Positions 37,751-46,620 of a DNA stretch of 64,000 bases are shown piece by piece. The notes beneath the pieces were generated by a model that saw nothing but the letters and a program-made list of their open reading frames with translations, had not been told where the DNA came from and did not search any database. This DNA comes from Chitinophagaceae bacterium DXS. GTDB lineage: Bacteria; Bacteroidota; Bacteroidia; Chitinophagales; Chitinophagaceae. The DNA lies in the NCBI GenBank assembly GCA_030345135.1, contig CP128386.1:5967327-6031326 (forward strand), in the 5' to 3' direction. The position numbers and the translations under genes were made by a program. Within the stretch, counting starts at the first letter, position 1. Each line of letters begins with the position of its first letter.

Positions 37751-38203
37751 ATGTCACAATCCTTATCCAAAGTTTATATCCATCTAACTTTTAGCACAAA
37801 AAAACGTGCTCCAATTATCGACGATAACATAAAAGATTCTTTGTGGGAATATGTCGGTGGCATTTGTAAAGGAATTGGATGCGATCCGGTACAGGTCGGC
37901 GGATACACTGACCATGTGCACATTCTATGCGCGTTATCAAAAAAGATTACCGTTTCACAAATGATTGAAGACATCAAAAAACAATCTTCAAAATGGATCA
38001 AAACAAAAGATCCAAAATATAAGGACTTCTATTGGCAAAATGGCTACGGCGCATTCTCTGTAAATCCTTCTGAAATTGAAATCGTAACCACCTACATAAA
38101 AAATCAGGAGCAGCATCACAAGGTTTATCGGTATCAGGAAGAATTAATCGCCTTTTTAAAAAAATATCACATTGAATACGACGAACGATACTTATGGGAT
38201 TAG
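37751..38203 (+). CDS. IS200/IS605-family TnpA-like (Y1) transposase
   Basis: 150 residues, the full family length. HUH motif H55-V-H57 (YTDHVHILCAL), the catalytic tyrosine Y115 and Q119 in TTYIKNQEQHHK, and the conserved YWQNGYGAFSVN stretch are intact, so the protein is probably active. Y1 transposases cut single-stranded DNA next to hairpins. The several REP-like hairpins directly upstream are therefore plausible substrates, either as IS ends or as domesticated REP elements. No TnpB/IscB gene is present. A box similar to TAnnTTTG (GACCTTTG) lies 28 bp upstream of the start. Confidence 0.9.
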   Translation: MSQSLSKVYIHLTFSTKKRAPIIDDNIKDSLWEYVGGICKGIGCDPVQVGGYTDHVHILCALSKKITVSQMIEDIKKQSSKWIKTKDPKYKDFYWQNGYGAFSVNPSEIEIVTTYIKNQEQHHKVYRYQEELIAFLKKYHIEYDERYLWD

Positions 38204-38248
38204 TCTCGCGGATTCTATTACGATTCAAGAACATATTGTCATAACAAA

Positions 38249-38274
38249 AAGGCCGCAGATCACTCCGCGGCCTT
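38249..38274. terminator. Terminator between the transposase and carbonic anhydrase genes
   Basis: AAGGCCGC pairs with GCGGCCTT around a 10-nt loop; an A run precedes it, so on the minus strand it is followed by T residues and best serves the carbonic anhydrase transcript. Confidence 0.75.
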
Positions 38275-38315
38275 GCATGCATTTATACAAATATTACATA
38301 ACACTTGTAAATCCA

Positions 38316-38951
38316 CTAAAGATCATCGTATTCGTACAATGGATCTATATGAGTGCCTGCTTCCATTTCGAAAACAGGTTTAATAATTCCATCTTTCAAA
38401 CCATACACCCAACCATGCAGGTGCGGCTTTTGAGTGTGTTTCCATGCACGTTGAATGATGGACGTTTTTGCCAGGTGCATTACCTGTTCCCTAACGTTGA
38501 GTTCAACCAGTCTGTTTGAACGCTCTTCCTGACTTTCTATTGCATCCAGTTCTTCCCTGTGCAATCTGTATACATCCTTGATATTTCTGATCCACATATT
38601 CAATACCTGCTTGTAATCGTGGTTGCCCATAGAAGCATTTACACCGCCGCAGCCATAGTGGCCGCAAACAATAATATGCTTTACTTTCAGGTGCACTACT
38701 GCATATTCCAATACGCTCAACAGGTTTACATCAGTATGTATCACCATGTTGGCAATATTACGGTGTACAAATATTTCACCCGGCTGTGTTCCTGTTATTT
38801 CATTTGCAGGAACACGGCTGTCGCTACAGCCTATCCACAAAAACTCTGGCGTTTGAATGTGGGCCAGTCTGTCAAAATACATTGGGTCGTCCTGGATTTT
38901 TTCTTGTGCCCAGGCCTTATTCTCTAATAGTAACTTTTCGTATGATTGCAT
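38316..38951 (-). CDS. can: Beta-carbonic anhydrase
   Basis: 211 residues. Zinc ligands C42, H98 and C101 (GCSDSRVPAN and VCGHYGCGGV) and the D44/R46 dyad are intact, as is the dimer region EIFVHRNIANMV. It interconverts carbon dioxide and bicarbonate in the cytoplasm. The SulP gene lies only 4 bp upstream in the same orientation, so the two are co-transcribed. This pairing is a well-known sign that the transporter moves bicarbonate rather than sulfate. Confidence 0.95.
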   Translation of the reverse strand: MQSYEKLLLENKAWAQEKIQDDPMYFDRLAHIQTPEFLWIGCSDSRVPANEITGTQPGEIFVHRNIANMVIHTDVNLLSVLEYAVVHLKVKHIIVCGHYGCGGVNASMGNHDYKQVLNMWIRNIKDVYRLHREELDAIESQEERSNRLVELNVREQVMHLAKTSIIQRAWKHTQKPHLHGWVYGLKDGIIKPVFEMEAGTHIDPLYEYDDL

Positions 38952-38955
38952 AATA

Positions 38956-40527
38956 TTATTCTTCGATTAATTGAAATTGCTTTTTTATTACCAGTTGATG
39001 CATCGGTTTAAGCATACTCTTTTTTAGTTCAACGCGAATGTTCTTTAAATGGGCGTGGGTTAAAAAGTCATTCACTACTTCAATAACGTCCTTGTCGATA
39101 AAGTCTGCCCTGGAAATGTCAATCAGTATAAAACTATTTTCCGGCACCTCTTCCAGTCTTCTTTTTAAAATAGCCTTGTTTAAAAAGGATACGTCTTTGC
39201 GTAAGCGGATAAGGTATTTATTCGCATCGCTCACTATCAATACTGCCGATTTAAAATTGCTCCTTAAAATGAAAACGAGGCCAACAAGAATGCCTATGAT
39301 AATTCCTATTAAAAGGTCTGTAAAGATAATAGCTAAAACCGTAACAATGAAAGGGATAAATTGATCGAGCCCTTTTTTGTACATGGAGGTAAAAAGCGAC
39401 GGTTTAGCGAGTTTATAACCGGTATAGATCAATACTGCTGCCAGTGCTGATAGCGGAATCAGGTTTAAAAGTGACGGAATAAACATCGCACAGATCAGTA
39501 ACATGAAACCATGCAGTATGGCAGACATTTTTGATCTCGCACCAGCATTCACGTTCGCTGAAGTTCTTACAATTACAGAGGTAACCGGCAAACCGCCTAC
39601 CATTCCGGAAACGATGTTACCTATACCCTGAGCTTTCAACTCCCTGTTAGTTGGCGTTACTCGTTGGTAAGGATCCAGTTCGTCCGCGGCTTCAATGTTT
39701 AAAAGCGTTTCAAGGCTCGCCACAATAGCCAGCGTAATGGCTGTGGTCCACACAACAGGATTAGACAGGTGTTCCAGCTTCGGAAAGATGAAAAAAGAGA
39801 AAAAGCCGGACACATCTTCTGCAACCGGTATGTTCACAAGCTGGTCTTTCTGCAGGCTAAGTGCAGGAAAAGCAGAAAGGCACCATTGGTGAATAGCCGT
39901 AGCTACCAGTACAACTATCAATGGTGCCGGTATCAGTTTGAAGAACGACGCTTTTTTTACCAGCACTTTATCCCAAACAATCTGAATGAGGATGGATATA
40001 ATACCAATTATAACTGCCAGCTTCGTAATCTTACTAAAGGCACCGAATAAGCCGGAAAACGTGTTTTTGTGATCCGCTTGGGCAAATGTTTCGTCGCCCT
40101 CAAAATCAGCATCGTATCCAACAAGATGGGGTATTTGCTTCATGATCAGGATGAGGCCGATAGCCGTGAGCATTCCTTTAATAACGCTTGACGGAACAAA
40201 GTCGCCCAGGAAACCTGCTTTAAAGGAGCCCAAAAGAAACTGAAGTACACCAGCAATAATAACTGCCAGCAAAAAGGCTTCAAACGCAGGCATACGGGCT
40301 ATTGCAACGGCTACAATTGCTGTTAAGCCAGCAGCCGGACCGCTAACACTCACATTAGATCCGCTGAGGGAACCAACAACAATACCACCGGCAATACCGG
40401 CAATAATTCCTGAGAAAAGAGGTGCACCGGAAGCCAGTGCTATACCGAGGCATAGAGGTAGTGCAACAAGAAACACTACCAGGGAAGCAGGCAAGTCAGC
40501 GCCTGCATTCCTAATAAAATTTTTCAT
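38956..40527 (-). CDS. SulP-family anion (probably bicarbonate) transporter
   Basis: 523 residues, about 12-14 membrane helices. The SulP signature is seen in GSNVSVSGPAAGLTAIV and in the second half as GMVGGLPVTSVIVRTSANVNAGA. A C-terminal STAS domain (about 430-520; SFILIDISRADFIDKDVIEV) is present. Members linked to a beta-carbonic anhydrase, as here, are thought to import bicarbonate with sodium. Substrate is inferred from this pairing. A small secreted protein gene precedes it. Confidence 0.92.
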   Translation of the reverse strand: MKNFIRNAGADLPASLVVFLVALPLCLGIALASGAPLFSGIIAGIAGGIVVGSLSGSNVSVSGPAAGLTAIVAVAIARMPAFEAFLLAVIIAGVLQFLLGSFKAGFLGDFVPSSVIKGMLTAIGLILIMKQIPHLVGYDADFEGDETFAQADHKNTFSGLFGAFSKITKLAVIIGIISILIQIVWDKVLVKKASFFKLIPAPLIVVLVATAIHQWCLSAFPALSLQKDQLVNIPVAEDVSGFFSFFIFPKLEHLSNPVVWTTAITLAIVASLETLLNIEAADELDPYQRVTPTNRELKAQGIGNIVSGMVGGLPVTSVIVRTSANVNAGARSKMSAILHGFMLLICAMFIPSLLNLIPLSALAAVLIYTGYKLAKPSLFTSMYKKGLDQFIPFIVTVLAIIFTDLLIGIIIGILVGLVFILRSNFKSAVLIVSDANKYLIRLRKDVSFLNKAILKRRLEEVPENSFILIDISRADFIDKDVIEVVNDFLTHAHLKNIRVELKKSMLKPMHQLVIKKQFQLIEE

Positions 40528-40580
40528 TATTGAAGATGTTATGTAGTAAGTAATAAATGCACGCGAAACATGGTCTGCAC

Positions 40581-40596
40581 AATGCAGGCCTGCATT
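40581..40596. promoter_or_regulatory. 16-bp perfect palindrome in the SulP leader
   Basis: AATGCAGGCCTGCATT is self-complementary. It is flanked by ATGTAGTAA (40541-40549) and TTACTACAT (40612-40620), so a second inverted repeat encloses it. It may be an operator or a leader hairpin between the small-protein gene and the SulP gene. Confidence 0.4.
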
Positions 40597-40614
40597 CTTT
40601 GAGAATGATATTTA

Positions 40615-40905
40615 CTACATGAAGTTGGGAGGAGGAGTCTGAATATCGCCGTTATGATTGTCGGGGATGGACGATGCAAAATCAATGTGATGATTTTTTG
40701 ACAACAGCGATACAATGATATGACCATTTAAATAGTCATTGCCTGCAGGCTCGAATTTTAAGTCGACTGCTTTTTCTACGCCGAATGAATGGGGTAACTC
40801 TTCTGTGATCTGGTTACTGCTCAGCAGCGATCCCACCTGTCTTACAGGAAGTATCTGTATGCTAAGCACCAGAAGACACAATATTGCGATTACCTTTTTC
40901 ATCAT
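40615..40905 (-). CDS. Small hypothetical secreted protein upstream of the SulP gene
   Basis: 96 residues (start at 40905, or 40902 from the second Met). Signal peptide MMKKVIAILCLLVLSIQILP, then a soluble region of about 70 residues with two His pairs (KNHHIDF, PDNHNG) and a Pro-rich end (QTPPPNF). No known domain is recognised. It is on the same strand as SulP/carbonic anhydrase with 87 bp between, so an accessory role is possible but unproven. Confidence 0.6.
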   Translation of the reverse strand: MMKKVIAILCLLVLSIQILPVRQVGSLLSSNQITEELPHSFGVEKAVDLKFEPAGNDYLNGHIIVSLLSKNHHIDFASSIPDNHNGDIQTPPPNFM

Positions 40906-40972
40906 TTGTACTGCAAGATAAATAACTGAGCGTCAAAATAAAAACCGCTCAAAACATATTTAACGTTTTAGG

Positions 40973-41143
40973 TGGTAAGTTATACGTTGTACGTTGATTG
41001 GTAAGCGTTTGAGAGGCTTATCCATACTATTTTTCCAGATTAAATTATTCTTAATACAATCTTTCTTCTTCTTCCTGTCTTATTCTTATACTAAGAGCCC
41101 CTTCAGATCTTCGCCCAAGAAAAACGTACAACGTATACCTTAT
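40973..41143. repeat. ACGTTGTAAGTTATACG inverted pair
   Basis: The left arm 40973-40997 (GTAAGTTATACGTTGTACGTT) and the right arm 41123-41143 (ACGTACAACGTATA...) are inverted copies about 125 bp apart; a further arm abuts the FabG stop codon. Related arms occur at 13690-13715 and 56931-57048. Confidence 0.8.
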
Positions 41144-41153
41144 TACTTACAAC

Positions 41154-41909
41154 TTATATATTGAGTCCGCCGCAAGCGCTTAGCACCTGGCCTGTAATAT
41201 AAGTGCTCATGCTACTTGCAAGAAACACAGTAGCATCTGCAATCTCACTGGCGCTACCAAATCTGCCCAGCGGAATTTTTTTCAGAAAGTCTTCCGCACC
41301 GCTTCCTTCTTTTAAATAATGCGTCATGTCTGTTTCAATAAATCCCGGAGCAATGGCGTTACAACGAATGTTGCGGCTGCCTAATTCTTTTGCAACGGAT
41401 TTAGTGAAACCGATAATGCCAGCCTTGCTTGCTGCATAACTTGCCTGGCCTGCGTTTCCGCTTACACCAACAATGGAGCTCATGTTGATAATGCTTCCGG
41501 CCTTAGCTTTCATCATTGGGCGGATAACCTGTTTGGTCATGTTGAAAACACTTTTCAGATTGGTGGTCATTACATCGTCCCATTGTTCTGCAGTAAGGCG
41601 GAGTAAAAGATTGTCTTTGCTGATACCTGCATTGTTAACACAAATGTCAACGGTTCCGAATTCTTTTACCACATCATTTACAAATGTCTCGCATTGTGCA
41701 AAGTCACCTGCGTTACTTTTATATGCTTTTGCTTTTACACCAAGTGCCTGCAACTGTGCTTCCAAAGCGGCTGCTTTTTCTGCACTGCTGTCGCTTACAT
41801 AAGTAAAAGCAACGTTTGCTCCATGTTCTGCAAATTTCAGGGCAATGGCAGCGCCAATACCTCTTGCGGCGCCTGTAACAATGGCCACTTTTCCTTCCAG
41901 TAATTTCAT
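41154..41909 (-). CDS. fabG: 3-oxoacyl-ACP reductase (short-chain dehydrogenase)
   Basis: 251 residues. Nucleotide-binding TGAARGIG at 12-19, NNAG at 92-95, and the catalytic S145, Y158 and K162 (SYAASKAG) are in place. FETDM-like FIETDMTHYL and TGQVLSACGGLNI match FabG. It reduces 3-oxoacyl-ACP with NADPH in fatty-acid synthesis. It stands apart from other fab genes; the upstream neighbour on the strand is the acyl-adenylase-like gene. Confidence 0.93.
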   Translation of the reverse strand: MKLLEGKVAIVTGAARGIGAAIALKFAEHGANVAFTYVSDSSAEKAAALEAQLQALGVKAKAYKSNAGDFAQCETFVNDVVKEFGTVDICVNNAGISKDNLLLRLTAEQWDDVMTTNLKSVFNMTKQVIRPMMKAKAGSIINMSSIVGVSGNAGQASYAASKAGIIGFTKSVAKELGSRNIRCNAIAPGFIETDMTHYLKEGSGAEDFLKKIPLGRFGSASEIADATVFLASSMSTYITGQVLSACGGLNI

Positions 41910-42048
41910 TCCGTTATTTTTTGTTGGTTAATGATTTGGTGTTATTAATTGCTAAAGGAGGAAAAACATTGAATTGTATTGCCCTGCACAGCAGTTAATA
42001 AGTGAGCAAATGTAAAGTAATAGGAGAAAAAATTAGCATGTACTTATT

Positions 42049-43557
42049 TTAATGCGTCAGCGCCAGTATTTCGTCAATATACTTGCGGTCGTTACTTAAG
42101 CGGGGGATTTTGTGTTGTCCGCCAAGTTTGCCTTTATTTTTCAGCCATTGCATAAATACATCTTTCTTAAGGGAATGAAGCAAAGGCATGCGGAGTGCAA
42201 TGTCTTTATGTCTTTTGGCTTCGTAATCGCTGTTGATGCTTTTTAATGCGCAATCCAGCTCGTAAGCAAACTGGTTAAGGCTTTCGGGTTCTTTGTCAAA
42301 CTCTATCAGCCATTCGTGGGCGCCATTATTTTCATCCGAGAAATAAACAGGAGCTGCTGTATAGTCATTAACAAGTGCACCGGTTTTCTGGCAGGCGATT
42401 GCAATTGCTTTGTCGGAATTGTCTACGATCAATTCTTCGCCAAAAGCATTAATGAAGTGTTTTACCCTGCCGCTAACCTTTATTTTAAAAGGAAACAAAG
42501 AGGTGAATTGAACAGTATCTCCCAATAAATAACGCCACAATCCGCCGTTTGTAGAAATTACCAATGCATAATTCTTTCCGATTTCAACATCCTGTAAGCC
42601 GATTGTTATAGGATCAGGTTTGCCATACTCTTCAATTGGCATGAATTCGTAAAAAATGCCATGTTCAAGAAACAGCAACATACCTTCTTCGTCGGGGTTG
42701 TTCTGCGCAGCAAAAAAACCTTCGCTGGCATTGTACATTTCCAGGTAATTGACACCCTGGCCTATAAATTTTTTGAATTGGTCCCTGTATGGTGTAAAGG
42801 AAACTCCGCCATGAATATATAACTCAAGATTTGGCCAGACTTCCTTAAGGCAGGATTTGCCGGTTATTTCAAGTATTCGTTTAATAAGCACAAGTGTCCA
42901 GGTAGGTACACCCGAAATAGATGTAACGTTTTCAAGAATAGTGGATTGTGCAAGACTTTCAATCTTGGTTTCCCATTCATCCATTAATGCGATGGAAAGC
43001 TCAGGCGTTTTTATCCACTGGCTCCAGAAAGGGGCATTTTGCAGGAGGACAGCACTAAGGTCACCATAATGCGTTTCTTCATTCACCTGGCTTACCTGGT
43101 GGCTGCCGCCAATTACCAATCCCTTTCCGGTTAGCAGGTCACTTTCCGGGTTAAAATTGTAGTATAAAGTAAGAACGTCTTTAGCGCCCTGGTAGTGGCA
43201 ATCTTCCAGGCTTTCTTCTGTAACGGGAATGAATTTACTTTTTTCGCTGGTAGTGCCACTGCTTTTGGCAAACCAGTTAACAGGGGTGTTCCACAAAAGA
43301 TTCTGTTCGCCATCCATCAATCTTTGTACGTAAGGTTTTAGATCCTCATACTCCTGGATGGGAACGTTTTTTTTAAAAGCGCGGATATTAAAAGTATCGC
43401 TGAAATTGTATTTTCTTCCGAATTCAGTATGCTGACCATGGGTTACAAGATCCTGCAGCACGATACGCTGAGCCGCAATGGGATCATTTTTCCATTGTTC
43501 AATGCTCCAATAGCGAAAGCGAGCCAATCGTGATATTGCGGGAGAAAGTATTTTCAT
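42049..43557 (-). CDS. GH3-auxin-responsive-promoter family acyl adenylase
   Basis: About 502 residues from MKILSPAISRLARF at 43557 (an ATG five codons earlier is possible). The ANL-like ATP site is FAKSSGTTSEKSKFIPVT. YNASEGFFAAQ and GLWRYLLGDTVQF match the plant GH3 acyl-amido-synthetase fold. Bacterial members are uncharacterised or form amino-acid conjugates. In Bacteroidota they are often found next to lptB, as here (120 bp downstream of it), which suggests an envelope-related role; this is inference. Confidence 0.9.
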   Translation of the reverse strand: MKILSPAISRLARFRYWSIEQWKNDPIAAQRIVLQDLVTHGQHTEFGRKYNFSDTFNIRAFKKNVPIQEYEDLKPYVQRLMDGEQNLLWNTPVNWFAKSSGTTSEKSKFIPVTEESLEDCHYQGAKDVLTLYYNFNPESDLLTGKGLVIGGSHQVSQVNEETHYGDLSAVLLQNAPFWSQWIKTPELSIALMDEWETKIESLAQSTILENVTSISGVPTWTLVLIKRILEITGKSCLKEVWPNLELYIHGGVSFTPYRDQFKKFIGQGVNYLEMYNASEGFFAAQNNPDEEGMLLFLEHGIFYEFMPIEEYGKPDPITIGLQDVEIGKNYALVISTNGGLWRYLLGDTVQFTSLFPFKIKVSGRVKHFINAFGEELIVDNSDKAIAIACQKTGALVNDYTAAPVYFSDENNGAHEWLIEFDKEPESLNQFAYELDCALKSINSDYEAKRHKDIALRMPLLHSLKKDVFMQWLKNKGKLGGQHKIPRLSNDRKYIDEILALTH

Positions 43558-43692
43558 GCTGACAGTTGGCAAAATAAGAAATGCTGCCCATATATGAGCA
43601 AGATATCCGTTTATCTTTTATGTCTGTAAGCAGAATTTATGCTTATTCTGACTATAGAAAAAATGCCTGGCCTGAATCTTTGGCTGATTGCT

Positions 43693-44517
43693 TTATTCAG
43701 CTTTGCTGCTGTCTTTGGCGAGATGTGCAACGCTGTCGTTTTTACCCATCTCAATGATCCAGTCTTTGCGCCTTAGCTCAAAGTTTGTTCCAAGGTATAA
43801 GCGGCGAACCTGTTCATTAGCAGCAAGTTCTTCCGCAGTTCCGTGTTTAAATATTTTACCATCTATGAGCAGATATGCTCTGTCGCAAATAGATAATGTT
43901 TCGTTTACGTTATGGTCGGTGATTAATATACCGATGTTTTTATATTTCAATCTGGCGACAACGCTTTGAATGTCCTCAACCGCGATGGGGTCAACACCTG
44001 CAAAAGGCTCATCCAATAGTATGAATTTGGGGTCCACAGCAAGTGCCCTGGCTATCTCGGTTCTCCTTCTTTCCCCTCCACTCAGGCTGTCGCCATTGTT
44101 TTTGCGTACATGATGCAGGTGAAATTCATCCAGTAACGATTCAAGCTTGTCTTTTCTTTCCTGCCGGGTTAAATTGGTCATTTCAAGCACTGCCATAATA
44201 TTGTCTTCCACACTCAGTTTCCTGAATACACTGGCTTCCTGTGGCAAATAACCGATACCCATTTGAGCGCGCTTGTACATGGGCAGTTTGGTGATGTCTA
44301 TCTCATCAAGAAAAACTTCACCTTCATCGGGCTTTATTAAGCCAACAACCATATAGAAGGTGGTAGTTTTACCGGCTCCGTTAGGACCCAGCAAACCCAC
44401 AATCTCTCCCTGCTTTACGTTCACTGATACATTGTTAACTACAGTTCTGCTGCTATAGGTCTTGACCAGATTCTTTGTATGTATAGTTAAACTCACTCGT
44501 GGATGTAATTTGGACAA
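43693..44517 (-). CDS. lptB: LPS export ABC transporter ATP-binding protein
   Basis: 274 residues. Walker [10 protein letters not shown] at 44-52, signature LSGGERRR at 145-152, Walker B FILLDEP at 165-171, followed by FAGVDPIAV, the LptB-specific D-loop region. [15 protein letters not shown] gives the switch His. It powers extraction of lipopolysaccharide with LptFG at the inner membrane. It carries about 30 extra C-terminal residues compared with E. coli, common in this phylum. Confidence 0.95.
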   Translation of the reverse strand: MSKLHPRVSLTIHTKNLVKTYSSRTVVNNVSVNVKQGEIVGLLGPNGAGKTTTFYMVVGLIKPDEGEVFLDEIDITKLPMYKRAQMGIGYLPQEASVFRKLSVEDNIMAVLEMTNLTRQERKDKLESLLDEFHLHHVRKNNGDSLSGGERRRTEIARALAVDPKFILLDEPFAGVDPIAVEDIQSVVARLKYKNIGILITDHNVNETLSICDRAYLLIDGKIFKHGTAEELAANEQVRRLYLGTNFELRRKDWIIEMGKNDSVAHLAKDSSKAE

Positions 44518-44731
44518 AAATAAATGAAGTGTTTGAATAAGGTTGCCAATAAAGGTATATAAAGGTACTTAGCCTGGTTCTGATATCAATATTTGTATTT
44601 TGGTTAACGAATTAACTATTGACTTTCAGCTATATGCATTGATTGGTCCAATCATCAATCAGATTTTACTTTATTAGATATGTAGATAAAAGCGTTGGCT
44701 AATGTATATTGCAACAATTTTATAGAAAGAG

Positions 44732-45685
44732 ATGAAAGTTACAGATCACATTGCGCAGGCAAAAGACACATTGGTTTCGTTTGAGATTTTGCCCCCTCTG
44801 AAAGGTAAAAGTATTGCATCGATTTATGACCACCTGGATCCATTGATGGAGTTTAAACCTTCCTGGATAAATGTTACCTATCATAGAACAGAAACAATGT
44901 TCAAAAAGAAGGCAGACGGAAGTTTTGAAAAAGTGGAGGTGCGTAAAAGACCCGGTACTGTTGGTATTTGTGCTGCCATAATGAACCATTATCATGTTGA
45001 TGCTGTGCCACATATCATCTGCGGCGGCTTTACGCGACGTGAAACAGAAGATGCCCTGATAGATCTTAATTTCCTTGGCATAGATAACGTGCTGGTGCTG
45101 CGTGGAGATGCTGCAAAAAATGAAACTTTTTTTGAGCCGGAAGCAGGCGGGCACCGCTACGCCATTGATCTGCTCAAACAAGTGTCTAATTTAAATAACG
45201 GAATTTATATTGATGAAGACATTCTGAACGGAGGAAAAACAAAGTTTTGTATTGGTGTGGCCGGTTATCCTGAAAAACACTTTGAAGCACCCAATCTTCA
45301 GACGGATTTGCAACGTTTGAAGGAAAAGGTTGATGCTGGTGCTGAATATGTAATGACCCAAATGTTCTTCGATAACAAGAAGTATTTTGCTTTTGTGGAA
45401 GCTTGCAAGCAGGCTGGTATTAACGTGCCGATCATCCCGGGATTAAAACCCATCAGCAACAAAAAACAATTGTCTGTACTGCCAAGGATTTTCCAGGTGG
45501 AATTGCCGACTGAACTCTCCAATGAAATTCTTAAATGTAAGACCGATGCGGATTGTGAGCAGGTTGGTACCGAATGGCTGATTCAACAGAGTAAAGAATT
45601 AAAGGCGTTCGGTGTGCCTGTATTACATTACTATACACTAGGTAAGCCTCAGATCATCAGAAATGTAGTGAAAGAGTTGGTATAA
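44732..45685 (+). CDS. metF: 5,10-methylenetetrahydrofolate reductase
   Basis: 317 residues. The opening SFEILPPLKG, the WINVTYH strand, the GICAAIMNHYHVDAVPHIICGG block and VLVLRGDAAKN are typical of the FAD-dependent TIM barrel. YVMTQMFFDNKKYFAF and PIIPGLKPISNKKQL match the folate-binding region. It supplies 5-methyl-THF for methionine synthesis. Divergent from lptB; the 214-bp spacer shows no riboswitch that I recognise. Confidence 0.95.
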   Translation: MKVTDHIAQAKDTLVSFEILPPLKGKSIASIYDHLDPLMEFKPSWINVTYHRTETMFKKKADGSFEKVEVRKRPGTVGICAAIMNHYHVDAVPHIICGGFTRRETEDALIDLNFLGIDNVLVLRGDAAKNETFFEPEAGGHRYAIDLLKQVSNLNNGIYIDEDILNGGKTKFCIGVAGYPEKHFEAPNLQTDLQRLKEKVDAGAEYVMTQMFFDNKKYFAFVEACKQAGINVPIIPGLKPISNKKQLSVLPRIFQVELPTELSNEILKCKTDADCEQVGTEWLIQQSKELKAFGVPVLHYYTLGKPQIIRNVVKELV

Positions 45686-45710
45686 GCTGAAATTATAAAA
45701 ATTGAGAACG

Positions 45711-45737
45711 AACCCGGAGCAACGCTTCGGGTTTTTT
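45711..45737 (+). terminator. Terminator after metF
   Basis: AACCCGGAGC and GCTTCGGGTT form a 10-bp stem (one mismatch) with a 3-nt loop, followed by TTTTTT. Confidence 0.9.
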
Positions 45738-45927
45738 GTTGCACCACATTGAGATTTGCTTAAATTTTTTATACGCTTACCAAAGACTAGCAAATTTTAA
45801 AAGTGTGTTGTAACTTTCTTAAGGCTTTAATCTGTAACCTATACACATATTCGATATTCCGGCTTGGACTGAACTGCTGCAACCTTTCGTCGTTACCTTG
45901 ATTTTTCACAATTAAAATACAACAAAC

Positions 45928-46257
45928 ATGGCCCACTTTTTACTGCAGGGTTCCTATTCACCCGAAGCATGGAAAGCATTGGTAAACAAGCCCGAAAACA
46001 GAATTGAAGTTGTCCGTCCTGTCATTGAAAGCCTCGGTGGCAAAGTTGAGTCTGGTTATTTTTGTTTCGGGGAATATGATGTTTTTCTGGTTGTTGAATT
46101 GCCAGACAATGTAAGCGCCGCTGCGTTTTCGGTTGCAATAGCCGCGGGCGGTGCATTTAAAACACAAAAGACGACGATACTTATAACTTCGGAAGAAGCT
46201 GTAGATGCTATGAAAAAGGGGGCGGGCCTTTCGGGATATCGCGCGCCGGGGAAATAA
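45928..46257 (+). CDS. GYD-domain protein
   Basis: 109 residues. The family-defining GEYDVFLVVELPDN corresponds to the GxYD motif, and the opening FLLQGSYSPEAWKAL and SLGGKVESGYFCFG are characteristic. The fold is ferredoxin-like and small; no enzyme activity is known. It is a single gene between metF and a repeat-rich gap. Confidence 0.88.
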   Translation: MAHFLLQGSYSPEAWKALVNKPENRIEVVRPVIESLGGKVESGYFCFGEYDVFLVVELPDNVSAAAFSVAIAAGGAFKTQKTTILITSEEAVDAMKKGAGLSGYRAPGK

Positions 46258-46309
46258 GACCGTAAGACAGTAAGATCGTAAGATCGTAAGACGTGTAAGA
46301 CGTGTAAGA
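46258..46309. repeat. GTAAGAC stutter repeat
   Basis: Words GTAAGACAGTAAGATC and GTAAGACGTGTAAGAC repeat starting at the GYD stop codon. An inverted relative lies at 17770-17794. The rest of the gap to 46620 (about 310 bp) shows no gene or clear signal. Confidence 0.75.
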
Positions 46310-46620
46310 CAAAGAATACCGGGTGTGTAAAATAACGATTGGGTAAGGCTTGATTAAGTCTTATGGAAAGATTTTGTTCCCTTCTGGAGCGAGTGTTCCA
46401 CAGGATCACGTGTCGATTAATTTTTGCCCGATTGTGTCGGGAACTTAGAGACAAATGCTTGTTTTGGGGCTGCTCTTCTGTAAAGTCCGGATACAGTTCG
46501 GCTGAATTACCAAGCACTGACTTATGCTGCACTTGCGGTTAACGAAATGGGCTATCGCAAAAAGTAACTGACGAGTTAAAGTGTGTTTCTCTTTGTCGGA
46601 CGAGTGAATTTGGCAATCAT

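Noticed and set aside
44518-44731. SAM or other riboswitch before metF
   Set aside because: The divergent spacer with lptB is AT-rich and shows no conserved riboswitch core or terminator/antiterminator pair.
46056-46532. 158-codon minus-strand frame over the GYD gene 3' end
   Set aside because: It is antisense to the GYD gene and runs through the GTAAGAC stutter repeat; no domain is seen.
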